NCBI GenBank assembly: GCA_002291465.1
Contig: CP021238.1
Coordinates: 3,782,001 to 3,846,000, forward strand
From: Mycobacterium lepraemurium
Lineage (GTDB): Bacteria; Actinomycetota; Actinomycetes; Mycobacteriales; Mycobacteriaceae
Direction of reading: 5' to 3'
DNA length: 64,000 bases
A program made the position numbers and the translations under genes. The stretch's first letter is position 1, and every line of letters starts with the position of its first letter. The notes under the pieces are model-generated. The model was not told the DNA's origin. It saw only the letters and a list, made by a program, of their open reading frames with translations, and searched no databases. This document shows, piece by piece, positions 27,456-37,153 of this stretch.

Positions 27456-28021
27456 TGCTGGGCCACCCGCTGCACCACCGGCTGCAGATCGGTTGCCAGC
27501 AGTTCGCGCAGAAAGACCTCCGCGACCCGGTACTGGTGATCCAGCACCAGCGTGGACGGGATCACCGTGGTGGGGTACTTGCCGCCGAACGCGATCAGGG
27601 TGCGCATCGCCGGGTCGTAGATGGACGGGAACGTGACGTGGCGGTCGTTGACGAAGTCCAGCGCCGCCTGCCGGTTGTTGTCCCGGACGTCGATGCCCAG
27701 GAAGGACGCGCCGGCGCCGGGGGTGGCGTCATACACCTGCTACAGCTGGCTGACCTCGGAGCGGCACGGTCCGCACCACTGCCCCCAGATGTTGATGACG
27801 ACCACCCGGCCGGCGAAGATCGGGTCGTCCAGCGACAGCGTGTGCGCGGGGTCGACCAGGTCCGGGCCGGGGCGGCCGCGGCTGGACGGCGGGTCGTAGT
27901 AGATGTCGGTCTTGCCGCCGGGCGAGACGAATTCGAAGGTGCCGCCCTGGGCGACGGCATCGTGACCGGGCGAGCAGCCGGTCAGCAACCCGGCCAGCAC
28001 CGCCCCGGCCATCGCCAGCAC
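27452..28021 (-). pseudogene. ccsX: ccsX, TlpA/ResA-like thioredoxin lipoprotein, mid-gene stop
   Basis: Outward-facing thioredoxin that keeps apocytochrome c cysteines reduced. GTG 28021 gives a short signal with lipobox LTGC (lipoprotein). The active site WCGPC is followed 7 residues later by TAG (27742-27740; SEVSQL-stop-QVYDAT, fitting CAG to TAG). The lost part includes the cis-Pro segment TVIPSTLVLD. Without it the thioredoxin fold is incomplete. Six bases follow the stop of the phosphoglycerate-mutase-like gene. Confidence 0.92.
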
Positions 28022-28027
28022 CCGCGC

Positions 28028-28636
28028 TCAAGGCGCCGCCGGCTCCGAGTACTCGACGTCGACCAGCCGGTCGCCGTCGTAGACGAGGGTGGTGATCGAG
28101 CACAGCCCGCATTCCCGCCTTCGCGGGTCGTGCCACAGCCGCCGGCCGGTCAGGTGCAGCCGCAGCGTCCACACCGGCAGCTGGTGGCTGACGCACACCA
28201 CCTCGTGGCCGGTGCCGCGGGCGCGGGCCTTGTCCACCGCCGTCTCCATCCGGGCCGCGATCTCGGTGTAGGGCTCACCCCAGGACGGCCGGAACGGGTT
28301 GCGCAGCTGCCACCACACCCTCGGGTCGCGCCAGGCGCCGTCGCCGGGGCTGATGCGCCGGCCCTCGAAGAAGTTGGCCGATTCGATCAGGTCCGGGTCG
28401 ATGTCCACGGCCAGGCCGTGCCGCGCGGCGATGGGCGCGGCGGTCTCCTGGGCCCGTTGCAGGGGTGAGGCGATCACCGCGACGATGTCGCGCGGCGCCA
28501 GCGCCTCGGCCATCGCGGCCGCCTGGGCTCGGCCCGCCTCGGACAGGTGAAACCCGAGCAGCCGCCCGTACAGCACGCCGTCGGGGTTGTGCACCTCGCC
28601 GTGCCGCACCACGTGCACCCGGGTCTGCTCGCCCAT
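28028..28636 (-). CDS. histidine-phosphatase (phosphoglycerate mutase-like; Rv0525 homologue)
   Basis: A 202-residue histidine phosphatase superfamily protein. The RHG motif (HVVRHGEVHNP, His12) and the second catalytic His (VVCVSHQLPV, about residue 149) are present, with SPLQRAQETA between. The ATG at 28636 overlaps the hemL stop by one base, so it is translationally coupled to hemL. Members act on phospho-sugars, nucleotides or proteins; glycolytic mutase activity is unlikely at this length. Intact, unlike the genes after it. Confidence 0.85.
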   Translation of the reverse strand: MGEQTRVHVVRHGEVHNPDGVLYGRLLGFHLSEAGRAQAAAMAEALAPRDIVAVIASPLQRAQETAAPIAARHGLAVDIDPDLIESANFFEGRRISPGDGAWRDPRVWWQLRNPFRPSWGEPYTEIAARMETAVDKARARGTGHEVVCVSHQLPVWTLRLHLTGRRLWHDPRRRECGLCSITTLVYDGDRLVDVEYSEPAAP

Positions 28637-29973
28637 CAGGAATTCCCCTCGTCGGCGCCTGCGGCGGCGCGGGCCGCGGCGGGCAGGGCCGCCGCGATCC
28701 GGTCGAAGGCGTCGTCGTCCATCGCGGTGGAGACGAACCACGTCTCGAAGGCGCTGCACGGCGGGTAGACACCGGCGTCCAGCAGCGCGTGGAAGAACGG
28801 CGGATAGCGCCAGGTCTGGGTGGCCCGCGCGGAGGCGAAGTCGGTCACCGGGGTGTCGGTGAAGAACACGCTCAGCATGTTTCCTGACCGCGGAACCTGG
28901 TGCGGCACACCGGCATTGGTCAACGCGTCGGACAGCAGCCGGGCCAGCCGATCGGCGTTGGCGTCCAGCGCGGCGTAGGCGGCGGCGTCGGCGTGGCGCA
29001 GCGTGGCCAGCCCGGCGGCCGTCGCGACCGGGTTTCCCGACAGGGTGCCGGCCTGATACACCGGGCCCAGTGGCGCCAGCCGTTCCATCACCTCGGCCCG
29101 GCCGCCGAACGCGGCCGCCGGCAGGCCGCCGCTCATCACCTTGCCGAAGGTGAACAGGTCGGCGTCCACCGGATCGATTCCGTACCAACCACTTCGGCTG
29201 ACCCGGAAGCCCGTCATCACCTCGTCGCCGATCAGCAGCGCGCCGTGCTGGGCGGTGAGCGCGCGCAGCGCCGCGTTGAAGCCGGGCGCCGGCGGCACCA
29301 CCCCCATGTTGCCGGGGCTGGCCTCGGTGATGACCGCCGCGATCTGGTCGCCGAACTCCGCGAACGCCTGCCGCACGGCGTCGATGTCGTTGTAGGGCAA
29401 CACGATCGTGTCGGCAGCCGTCGCGCCGGTGACGCCCGGCGAGGACGGCAACCCCAGGGTGGCCACCCCGGAGCCGGCGTCGGCGAGCAGCGCGTCCACG
29501 TGGCCGTGGTAGCAGCCGGAGAACTTGACGATCTTGGCGCGCCCGGTAAAGCCGCGGGCCAACCGCACCGCGCTCATGGTGGCCTCGGTGCCGGAGTTGA
29601 CCAGCCGGATCCGTTCGACCGGCGCCACCCGGGCGATCATCTCAGCGGCCAGCTCGCTCTCCGCCGGGGTGGGCGCCCCGAAGGACAGCCCCGACGCGGC
29701 GGCCTTCGCGACGGCCTCGACGACGGCGGGGTGCGCGTGCCCCAGGATCATCGGCCCCCACGAGCACACCAGGTCCACGTAGTGGTTGCCGTCGGCGTCG
29801 GTCAGCCGGCAGCCGCGCGCGGCGGTGATGAACGGCGGCGTCCCGCCCACCGCGGTGAACGCCCGCACGGGTGAGTTCACCCCGCCGGGGATGACGGCGC
29901 AGGCGTCGTCGAACAACCGCGCCGAGGCAGCCTGAGCCCTGGCGTGCGCGGTCGCCTGATCACTGTTTCCCAT
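28636..29973 (-). CDS. hemL: hemL, glutamate-1-semialdehyde aminomutase
   Basis: PLP enzyme that converts glutamate-1-semialdehyde to 5-aminolevulinate, the step after HemA. It has 445 residues. The PLP lysine is K278 in LFTFGKVMSGGLPAAAFGG. Other motifs are PGGVNSPVRAF, SWGPMILGHAHP, VNSGTEATMSAVRLAR, CYHGHVDALL and GDEVMTGFR. ATG 29973. Intact and heads the unit containing the broken cytochrome c maturation genes. Confidence 0.95.
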   Translation of the reverse strand: MGNSDQATAHARAQAASARLFDDACAVIPGGVNSPVRAFTAVGGTPPFITAARGCRLTDADGNHYVDLVCSWGPMILGHAHPAVVEAVAKAAASGLSFGAPTPAESELAAEMIARVAPVERIRLVNSGTEATMSAVRLARGFTGRAKIVKFSGCYHGHVDALLADAGSGVATLGLPSSPGVTGATAADTIVLPYNDIDAVRQAFAEFGDQIAAVITEASPGNMGVVPPAPGFNAALRALTAQHGALLIGDEVMTGFRVSRSGWYGIDPVDADLFTFGKVMSGGLPAAAFGGRAEVMERLAPLGPVYQAGTLSGNPVATAAGLATLRHADAAAYAALDANADRLARLLSDALTNAGVPHQVPRSGNMLSVFFTDTPVTDFASARATQTWRYPPFFHALLDAGVYPPCSAFETWFVSTAMDDDAFDRIAAALPAAARAAAGADEGNS

Positions 29974-30031
29974 GACGACCAGTGTCCCAGCCTTCGCCAC
30001 CCCTCCAACTACAGGGTGTAGCAGAAGGGTG

Positions 30032-30376
30032 CTAGTCGGCGTCGTAGGAGTTGGCTTGCTGGGCCGCCATGAAGTTGCGCCGGGCCGCCTCGCGTTCCCG
30101 GTCCGCGGCCCGTTGGTGCGCGGCGACGTCGCCGAGGCCCTCGGCGACAGCCCCGTCCTCGACCTCGGCGGCCCACTCGTGGGCGATGGCCGCCTGATAG
30201 TGACGGTGCTCGTCGCGGCGGTGCGCATCCAGGTCACGCTGACGGGACGTCTCGGCGCGCTCGGCGGCGCACTGCACGTCGGCCGCGGTGATGACCTTCC
30301 CGGTGGCCAGGTCCCGGCCCCGGCGCGACAACTCCGAGCCGCGACGGCCCGCCGCGTTTCCCGGTGTGTCGCCCAT
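30032..30376 (-). CDS. charged helical hypothetical protein
   Basis: A 114-residue protein rich in Ala, Arg, Glu and Gln (for example SELSRRGRDLATGKVITAAD and ADREREAARRNFMAAQQ), predicted to be mostly helical or coiled-coil, with no membrane segment. ATG 30376, stop 58 bp upstream of hemL on the same strand. I do not recognise a domain. The codon bias and absence of a better frame on either strand support it as real. Confidence 0.6.
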   Translation of the reverse strand: MGDTPGNAAGRRGSELSRRGRDLATGKVITAADVQCAAERAETSRQRDLDAHRRDEHRHYQAAIAHEWAAEVEDGAVAEGLGDVAAHQRAADREREAARRNFMAAQQANSYDAD

Positions 30377-30450
30377 CACCTGACCTTAGTCGCTGCGGCG
30401 GGGAAAATATCGGGTTGATGTGGCCCGGCGCCTGCGAGTTGGATGGCGGT

Positions 30451-30846
30451 ATGCAACTCCCACAAGGGCTTGCCCGGTTCAACCGTCACGTCACCAACCC
30501 GATTCAGCGGATGTGGGCCGGTTGGCTCCCGCCGTTCGGCATCGTGGAGCACGTGGTACGGCGTTCGGGCAAGCCGTACCGCACCCCCGTCAACCCGTTC
30601 AGCGCCGACGTCGACGGCAAGCCCGGGGTGGCCATCCTGCTGACCTACGGCCCGGACCGGGACTGGCTGAAGAACCTGACGGCGGCGGGCGGCGGCCGGA
30701 TCCGCAGCCGGGGCAAGACGTTCGGCGTCGCCGATCCGCGCGTGGTCAGCAAGGCCGAGGAGGCGTCGCACCTGCGGCCGAGGGTACGCGGCGTGTTCGC
30801 CCGGCTGCAGTTCGAGCAGGCGGTGTTGCTCACCCGGACGCCCTGA
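30451..30846 (+). CDS. deazaflavin nitroreductase-family protein (Rv0523c-like)
   Basis: A 131-residue split-barrel protein of the F420/DUF385 family: LARFNRHVTNPIQRMWAGWL, then VEHVVRRSGKPYRTPVNPF (the conserved RRSG-xxxRTPV core) and LTYGPDRDWLKNLTAAGG. ATG 30451 gives the expected length; ATG 30418 is also in frame. Divergent from the helical hypothetical gene. Intact; substrate unknown. Confidence 0.8.
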   Translation: MQLPQGLARFNRHVTNPIQRMWAGWLPPFGIVEHVVRRSGKPYRTPVNPFSADVDGKPGVAILLTYGPDRDWLKNLTAAGGGRIRSRGKTFGVADPRVVSKAEEASHLRPRVRGVFARLQFEQAVLLTRTP

Positions 30847-30856
30847 ACCCCCATTG

Positions 30857-32038
30857 GTGCGGATCACCGGGATCGTCGAGCGGGCGGTTCGTCTCGACGC
30901 GCCCGGCCGCGGCGGGCCGGCCAATGCGGTAGTCGACTTCTCCGGCCGCACGGTCTCGCTGGTGGCGGTGCTCACCGACGCGGTGCGGCGCGGGCGGCCG
31001 CTAGCGAGCGTGGCGTTCGACTCGATCGGGCGGTTCGCCCAGAGCGGAATCCTGCGCGACCGGCTGATCCCGCGGGTGCTGGCCGCCGCCCCCGACGCGC
31101 TGCTGGATGGCTCCGGGTTCCTCGACCCGGCCGCGGTGGCGGCGTGCGCGCTCACCGACGAGAAACCCGGTGGCCACGGCGACCGGGCAGCGGCGGTGGC
31201 CGCGCTGGAGCTGGCGTGCTGGGATTTGAACGCCAAGCTGCGCGGCGAACCCGCCTGCGTGACCATCGCCCGGCACGCCGGGCGGCAGCCGGCGCCGGCG
31301 GTGCCGGTGTACGCCGCCGGCGACTACTACCACCCGGCGGGCGGCATCGATGCGTTGCGCCGGGAGATGGGCGAGTATCTCGAGCTGGGCTATCGGGCCG
31401 TCAAGATGAAGATCGGCGGCGCCGCGATGGGCGAGGACCTGGCCAGGGTCGAGGCCGTCATCGACGTCGTCGGCGACGCCGGACGGGTCGCGGTCGACGC
31501 GAACGGCAGGTTCGGCCGGGCCGAGGCCATCCGGTGGGCGGGCGCACTGGCCGGCTACGGCCTGCGCTGGTTCGAGGAGCCGGGCGACCCGCTGGATTAC
31601 GCGCTGCACCGCGCGGTGACGGACTGTTATGACGGCCCGGTAGCCACCAGTGAGAACCTGTTCTCGGTGCCCGACGTGACCAACCTGGTCCGCTACGGCG
31701 GCATGCGGCCCGATCACGACGTGTTCCAGATGGATCCGGGCCTGAGCTACGGGTTGTCCGAGTACCTGCGGATGCTCGACGTGCTGGCGGATCATGGTTT
31801 CGACCGCGGCTGCGCGTTCCCGCACGGCGGGCATCTGATCAACCTGCACGTCGCGGCCGGGCTCGGGCTGGGTGGCTGCGAGGCCTACCCGGGGGTGTTC
31901 GCGCCGTTCGGCGGCTATCCGGACGCCTGCGTCGTCTCGTCGGGCATGATCGCGCCGCCGGACGCCGCCGGGTTCGGGCTGGAGCAGAAACCCGGCCTGG
32001 CCGAACTGATCGCCGAGCTGACGGGAAAATGCCGATGA
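30857..32038 (+). CDS. enolase-superfamily dehydratase, D-tartrate dehydratase-like
   Basis: A mandelate racemase/muconate lactonizing family protein of 393 residues. Acid/base Lys pair VKMKIGG (K183, K185), metal ligands VDANG (D214), FEEPGD (E240) and TSENLF (E266), QMDPG (D293) and the catalytic FPHGGH (H323). This spacing is nearly the one I recall for Bradyrhizobium tartrate dehydratase, so a hydroxy-acid dehydratase role is likely. Start GTG 30857 (TTG 30854 possible). The stop overlaps the next ATG. Intact. Confidence 0.82.
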   Translation: MRITGIVERAVRLDAPGRGGPANAVVDFSGRTVSLVAVLTDAVRRGRPLASVAFDSIGRFAQSGILRDRLIPRVLAAAPDALLDGSGFLDPAAVAACALTDEKPGGHGDRAAAVAALELACWDLNAKLRGEPACVTIARHAGRQPAPAVPVYAAGDYYHPAGGIDALRREMGEYLELGYRAVKMKIGGAAMGEDLARVEAVIDVVGDAGRVAVDANGRFGRAEAIRWAGALAGYGLRWFEEPGDPLDYALHRAVTDCYDGPVATSENLFSVPDVTNLVRYGGMRPDHDVFQMDPGLSYGLSEYLRMLDVLADHGFDRGCAFPHGGHLINLHVAAGLGLGGCEAYPGVFAPFGGYPDACVVSSGMIAPPDAAGFGLEQKPGLAELIAELTGKCR

Positions 32039-32952
32039 AGATCACGGTAATCGGTTGCGGCGCAATGGGTTCGATCTACGCCGCGAAGCTGACCGGCGCC
32101 GGCGAGCAGGTGCTGGCGGTCGACCGGCACCGGCCCAGCGTGGAGCGGATCAACCGGGACGGGCTGCGCGTCACCGGCCCCGGCTGCGACCAGGTGGTGC
32201 CGCTGCGGGCCAGCACCGGCGCGGTCGACGAGACGATGGACCTGGTGGTGCTGGCGGTCAAGGCGGCCAACGTGGAAGCCGCTGCGCGCCAAGCGCTTCC
32301 GATGCTGGGGCCGGATACCGCGGTGTTGACCATCCAGAACGGCCTGGGGGCGGCGGAGACCTCGCCGGCGTCGTCGGTGCGCAGCGGGTGGCGGTCGGGA
32401 TCGCCAGCGGGTTCGGCGCGTCCCGGGTGGCGCCGGGCCATGTCCACCACAACGCCATGCGGGCGATGCGCTTCAGCCGCTACTCGTCGCTGCCGCACGC
32501 GAAGGTGGAATCGGTCGCGCGGACCTGGGCACACGGCCGGGTTCGACGCGGCCGCGGTCACCGACATCGCCGCGATGCAGTGGGAGAAGCTGATCTGCAA
32601 CGTCGCCTACAGCGCGCCGTGCGCGCTGACCGGCATGACGGTCGGCCAGGTGATGGACGACGCCGAGATGGGGCCGGTCAGCCGGGCGGCGGCCACCGAG
32701 GCGTGGTCGGTGGCGCGCGCGTCCGGTGTCGCGATCGCCGTCGCCGACGCGGTCGAGCATGTCCGTGCCTTCGGCGCGCAGATGCCCGACGCGAAACCCT
32801 CGGCGCTGCTGGATCACGAGGCCCGACGGGTCAGCGAGATCGACGTCATCAACGGCGCAGTGCCGCGGCAGGGCGGGCGGGTCGGCGTCGACGCGCCGGT
32901 GAATGCGACGCTGACGGCCGTGGTCAAGTCCATCGGACGGCGGTGGCGCTGA
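32035..32952 (+). pseudogene. ketopantoate reductase-like (PanE/ApbA), masked double frameshift
   Basis: The open frame is uninterrupted for 305 codons, but the middle is out of register. MKITVIGCGAMGSIYAAKL (Rossmann motif) to TIQNGLGAAE is normal. One base is missing near 32358, and about 60 codons read nonsense (TSPASSVRSGWRSG) while the true sequence DLAGVVGAQRVAVGIASGFGA lies in another frame. An extra G near 32538 restores register at AGFDAAAVTDIAAMQWEKL. The scrambled stretch covers much of the substrate and interdomain region, so function is unlikely. Coupled to the upstream dehydratase (ATGA). Confidence 0.82.
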
Positions 32953-32977
32953 CCGGCCCCCGCTAGAACGGGCCGGG

Positions 32978-33241
32978 GCGGGTATACGGCACCGGGCAGG
33001 TGCTGCCCGACCACCAGCGCAAGAACTCGCTGCTGCCGCTGCCATCGCCTACGCCAAGCCCGGCCAGCCGACCCAGGGCACCGGCGTGCCGGCCGAAAAG
33101 TTCCTTGCCGCAGTGCAATCCGCGGGAATAGGCAGCAGCGGCGACGCGCCGCACGTGACCCGGGCGTTGATCCACAAATACGTCGCCGATCTGGCGCAGC
33201 TGGGCTTGCTGCGCACCCGCACCGGCGCGCACACCGGCTGA
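32978..33241 (+). pseudogene. unidentified gene remnant
   Basis: Coding-like sequence without a start. AAAIAYAKPGQPTQGTG, VPAEKFLAAVQSAGIGSS and VTRALIHKYVADLAQLGLL run from about 33032 to TGA 33239-33241. A short stretch before it (TGQVLPDHQRKNS) continues in another frame. The C-terminus resembles a small helical or winged-helix domain, but I cannot name the family. Probably the tail of a gene cut by deletion. Confidence 0.45.
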
Positions 33242-33247
33242 GCGCGG

Positions 33248-34596
33248 TCACCGCGCGGCGACCCGGCCGCGCGAGCGCACCACGAAGTACAGCGCCACCA
33301 CCACCGCCCAGGACAACAGACTGAGCCACAACTGGCTGCGCGCCGTGGCGTCGAAGGCCATCTGCACCAGCACCGCGTTGATGCCGGCCAGAGTGAGAAC
33401 CGACAGCACCGGGAAGAACCACATCTTCACGCTCAGCCGCTCGGCCGGCGTCCGGCGGCGAAGGACGATCTGCGACAACGCAATCAACCAGTACACGAAC
33501 AGGATGATGGCGCCCGAGGAGTTGAGCAGGAACAGGAACACGGTGTTGGGCGCGACCCGGGCCATGACGACGCACAGGAAGCCGACCGCCGAGGAGCACA
33601 GGATGGCGATGTGGGGAACGCCGCGCCCGCGCAGCCGCACCAACCGCGCGGGCGCCTCGCCCCGCTCGGCGAGCACGAACAACATCCGTGACGCGGTGTA
33701 CAGCCCGGAGTTCAGGCAGGACAGCACCGCGGTGAGCACGACGGCGTTCATCACCTGATCGGCTCCCGCCAGGCCCAGGTGTTTGAGCGCGGCCACATAC
33801 GGCGAGGCGCCGAGTTCCAACGAATCCCACGGCAGGATCGCCACGAGCAGAAACACCGAGCCGACGAAGAAGATCCCGATCCGGGTGACGACCGATCTGG
33901 TCGCCTTCTGCACCGCCCGCCGCGGGTCGCGGCTTTCCGCGGCGGCGACGGTGACGATCTCGGCGCCGACCATGGACGAAGATCACCACCACGATGGCGG
34001 CGAACACCGCGCCCACCCCGCGAGGAAAGAACCCGCCGGGCGACACCAGATTGGTCAGGCCGTCGTGATGACCCGGCACCAATCCGACGACATAGGCCGC
34101 GCCCACCACCAGGAAGATGACGATGGTGGCGACTTTGATTCCGGCGAACCAGAATTCGAACTCGCCGAAGAACGACACCGAGAGCAGGTTGGTCGCGGTC
34201 ATCAACAGCATCAGGCCCAGCGACAGCGCCCAGAGCGGTGAGTGGAACCAGTAGTTGAGCACCTTGCCGCCGGCGACCGCCTCGAAGCCGACCACGATCA
34301 CCCAGAAGTACCAATACAGCCAGGCGACCGAGAATCCAGCCCAACGGCCCAGCGCCGCGGCCGCGTAGTCGGCGAACGATCCGGTGGACAGGTTCGCGGC
34401 CGCCATCTCGCCGAGCATCCGCATCACCAGCACGATGAGCAGGCCGCACAGGGCGTAGGTGAGGAACGCGGGGCCCGGTGTCCTTGATCACCACGCCGGA
34501 CCCGACGAACAAGCCGGCGCCGATCACCCCGCCCAGGGCGATCATGCTCAGTTGCCGCTGCGACAGCCCTTGGCGCAGTTGCGAAGTGCCCGCCAT
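33248..34596 (-). pseudogene. gabP: gabP-like amino acid (GABA) permease, two frameshifts
   Basis: APC-family permease of about 445 residues and 12 helices. ATG 34596 starts MAGTSQLRQGLSQRQL with IALGGVIGAGLFVGSG. An extra C near 34478 shifts VVIKDTGP away from AFLTYALCG, which resumes in the frame with LVMRMLGEMAAANLSTG. An extra G near 33975 shifts VVIF from SMVGAEIVTVAAAES. The last frame runs to 33248. All transmembrane regions are recognisable, so decay is recent. Confidence 0.88.
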
Positions 34597-34656
34597 GAGC
34601 ATCAACCACAGCACATCGGGATCGGCAGCGCCAGCCGAGGGCCGCGCTTAGCGCGG

Positions 34657-36006
34657 CTAGAGGTACAGATCGCGATCGCGGATCAGCGTGGTCGCCAGCA
34701 CGCTGATGACCGCGGTGGCCACCAGGTAGTCGCACGCCAGCCACGGCGCGCCGCCCAGCGCGGCGATCAGCGCGGTCAGGATCATCGGGGTAACCCCGGA
34801 GGCGTACACACCGGAGAACTGGTAGACGAACGACAGCCCGGTGTAGCGGGTGTTGGTCGGGTACAGCGCGGAATACAGGGTGCCCTGGGCACCGTAGAAC
34901 AGCGCGTGCACGACGCCGAACACGATGACCATCGCCAGCCCGAACCACAGCAGCTTCTTGGTGCCGAACAACGCGAAGGCCGGAAACGCGGCCAGGCCGT
35001 AGCAGGCGATGCCGGCCAGATACACCCGGCGGGCACCGAATCGGTCGGTCAGGACGCCGGACACCGGCAGCAGCACCGCCATCAGCAATGCGGCATGGTC
35101 ACCGCGATCAGCACCGAGACCCGGTTGAGTCCCAGCGCCCCGGTGGCGTAGCTGATGGCGAATACGCCCCAGGTGTTGAACGCCGAGCCCTCCGCCCACC
35201 GGGACAGCAGCCCCAGCACCGTGTTGCGCCGGGAACGCCGCTCGCGCAGGATGTCCCGGATAGGCACGGTGGACGCGGCCTGCAGGTCCTGCAGTTCCCG
35301 GAACGCCGGTGTCTCTTCCACCCGCAACCGCACCACGATGCCGATCGCCACCAGCAGCACGCTCAGCAGGAACCCGATGCGCCAGCCGTAGGACAGGAAC
35401 CGGGCCGGGCCCAGCACGATCTGCAGGAAGGCGAATATGCCTGTGCCCAAATCCAATCCGAGTGCCAGCCCGACCTGCGGCACCGCCCCGTAGCGGCCGC
35501 GCCGGTCGCCCGGGCTGTGTTCGACGGCCAGCAGCACCGCCCCGCCCCACTCGCCGCCGAGCGCGAACCCCTGCAGCACCCGCAACACCAGCAGCAGCAC
35601 CGGCGCCCAGGCCCCGATCTGAGCGGCCGGCGGCAACACCCCGATCAGCGCGGTCGCGCCGCCCATGATGAGCATGGTCAGCGCCAGGCTGCGCTTGCGG
35701 CCGATCCGATCGCCGATGTGGCCGAACACCAGGCCCCCGATGGGCCGCATGACGAATCCGACGGTGAACGTCGCGAACGCCAACAGTGTTCCCACTAAAT
35801 AACTTTCGCTTGGGAAGAACACCTTGTTGAAGACCAGCCCGGCCGCCGTGGCGTACAGGAAGAAGTCGTACCACTCGACGGTGGTGCCCCAGCAGGCTGG
35901 CGGCCACCACGATGCGCAGTCGGCGGCGCTGCTGCTCGGCGGATTCGTCGACCGGATGGCCGTCGGCGAGCCCGGCGGGCGCTGGCGCGGGCAAGGTGGC
36001 TGCCAT
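34657..36006 (-). pseudogene. MFS metabolite:H+ symporter (MHS family), two frameshifts
   Basis: A 12-helix transporter of about 449 residues from ATG 36006 (MAATLPAPAPAGLADGHP). RRRLRIVVAASLLG is followed by an extra G near 35890, after which the expected VEWYDFFLYATAAG is in another frame. The signature loop FGHIGDRIGRKRSL is intact. A base is lost near 35095 (LIAVTM to AALLMAVLLPVSG). The last frame ends at 34657. It lay downstream of the SsuD-like monooxygenase and probably carried its substrate. Confidence 0.87.
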
Positions 36007-36011
36007 GGCCG

Positions 36012-37153
36012 TCAGTGCGCCGAGGCCACCGCGAACGGCGTCGTCGCCGCCGGACGCGACCGACGATTGGGGTGCCGCCACAACCCCATCCGCTCCAGCA
36101 ACGGGCAGCACGCCCTCGCCGAACCAGTAGGCCTCTTCCAGATGCGGATACCCCGACAGGATGAAGTGAGTGATGCCCAGTTTGGAGTATTCGGCCAGCC
36201 GCGACCTCGGCGTGCGAGCCGACCAGGGCGGTGCCCGCTCCCCGCGCACCAGGCCGACCCCGGCCCACAGGTTCGGACCGACAAGCAGTTTGCCGCTGTC
36301 GCCGCCGTGCAGCTCCCGCATCCGGCGCTGGCCCTCGGACTCGCTGCGCGCCAGGCTGGCCTGCACCCGCTCGATGTCGGCCGGGTCGATCGCCGACAGC
36401 AGCCGGTCGGCCTCGGCCCACGCAGCGGCCGAGGTGTCGCGGCTGATCACGTGAATCCACAAGCCGTACTGCAGGATTCGCCCGGCGTAGACGGCCAGCC
36501 CGCGGACCCAGTCCAGCTTCTTGGCGACCGCGGTCAGCGGTTCGCCCCAGGTGAGGTAGACGTCGGAGTGCTTGGCGGCCACCGGCCCGGCCGACGCCGA
36601 GGAGCCGCCGAAGAACACCGCGGGTATCGGGTCGGGTGGGTTGTTCAGTTTGCGCGCCCTCGACCCGGATGTGTTCTCCCGCAAAGGTGACCGGCTGCGG
36701 CGAGGTCCACAGTTGTCGCACCACGTGCAGGAATTCGGCGGTGCGCGCGTACCGCGCCTCCTTGTCCAAGAAGTCGCCGTAGGCGCGCTGCTCGTGCGGT
36801 TCGCCGCCGGTGACCACGTTGAGCAGCAGCCGTCCCTGCGAGTGCCGCTGAAAGGTGCCGGCCATCTGCGCGACCAGCGTCGGGCTCAACAGCCCGGGAC
36901 GGAACGCGACCAGAAACTTCAGCGTCTCAGTCGATTCGACCAGCATCGCCATCGTCAACCACGCGTCCTCACACCACAATCCCGTCGGCGTGAGGACGGC
37001 CTCGAAGCCGTTGTCCTCGGCGGCCGAGCAGATCTGGTGCAGGTACCGCGGCGTGGCCGGCCGGTCACCGGACATCGGCGTGCCGTGCCCGCCCGCTACC
37101 AGGTTCCGCGAATCGCCGTAGGTCGGCAGAAACCAGTGAAACGCCAAACTCAA
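36012..37153 (-). pseudogene. SsuD-like FMN-dependent alkanesulfonate monooxygenase, several frameshifts
   Basis: Bacterial luciferase-like (LLM) enzyme of about 380 residues. ATG 37153 starts MSLAFHWFLPTYGDSR with GRLLLNVVTGGEPHEQRAYGDF and YARTAEFLHVVRQLW. The frame breaks near 36655 (IRVEGA to KLNNPPDPIPAVFFGGSS), near 36240 (GTALVGSHAEVA in its own frame), near 36205 (RLAEYSKLGITHFILSG), and near 36105 (LLERMGLWRHPN). TGA 36014-36012. At least four indels. Five bases separate it from the dead transporter, one former operon. Confidence 0.85.
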
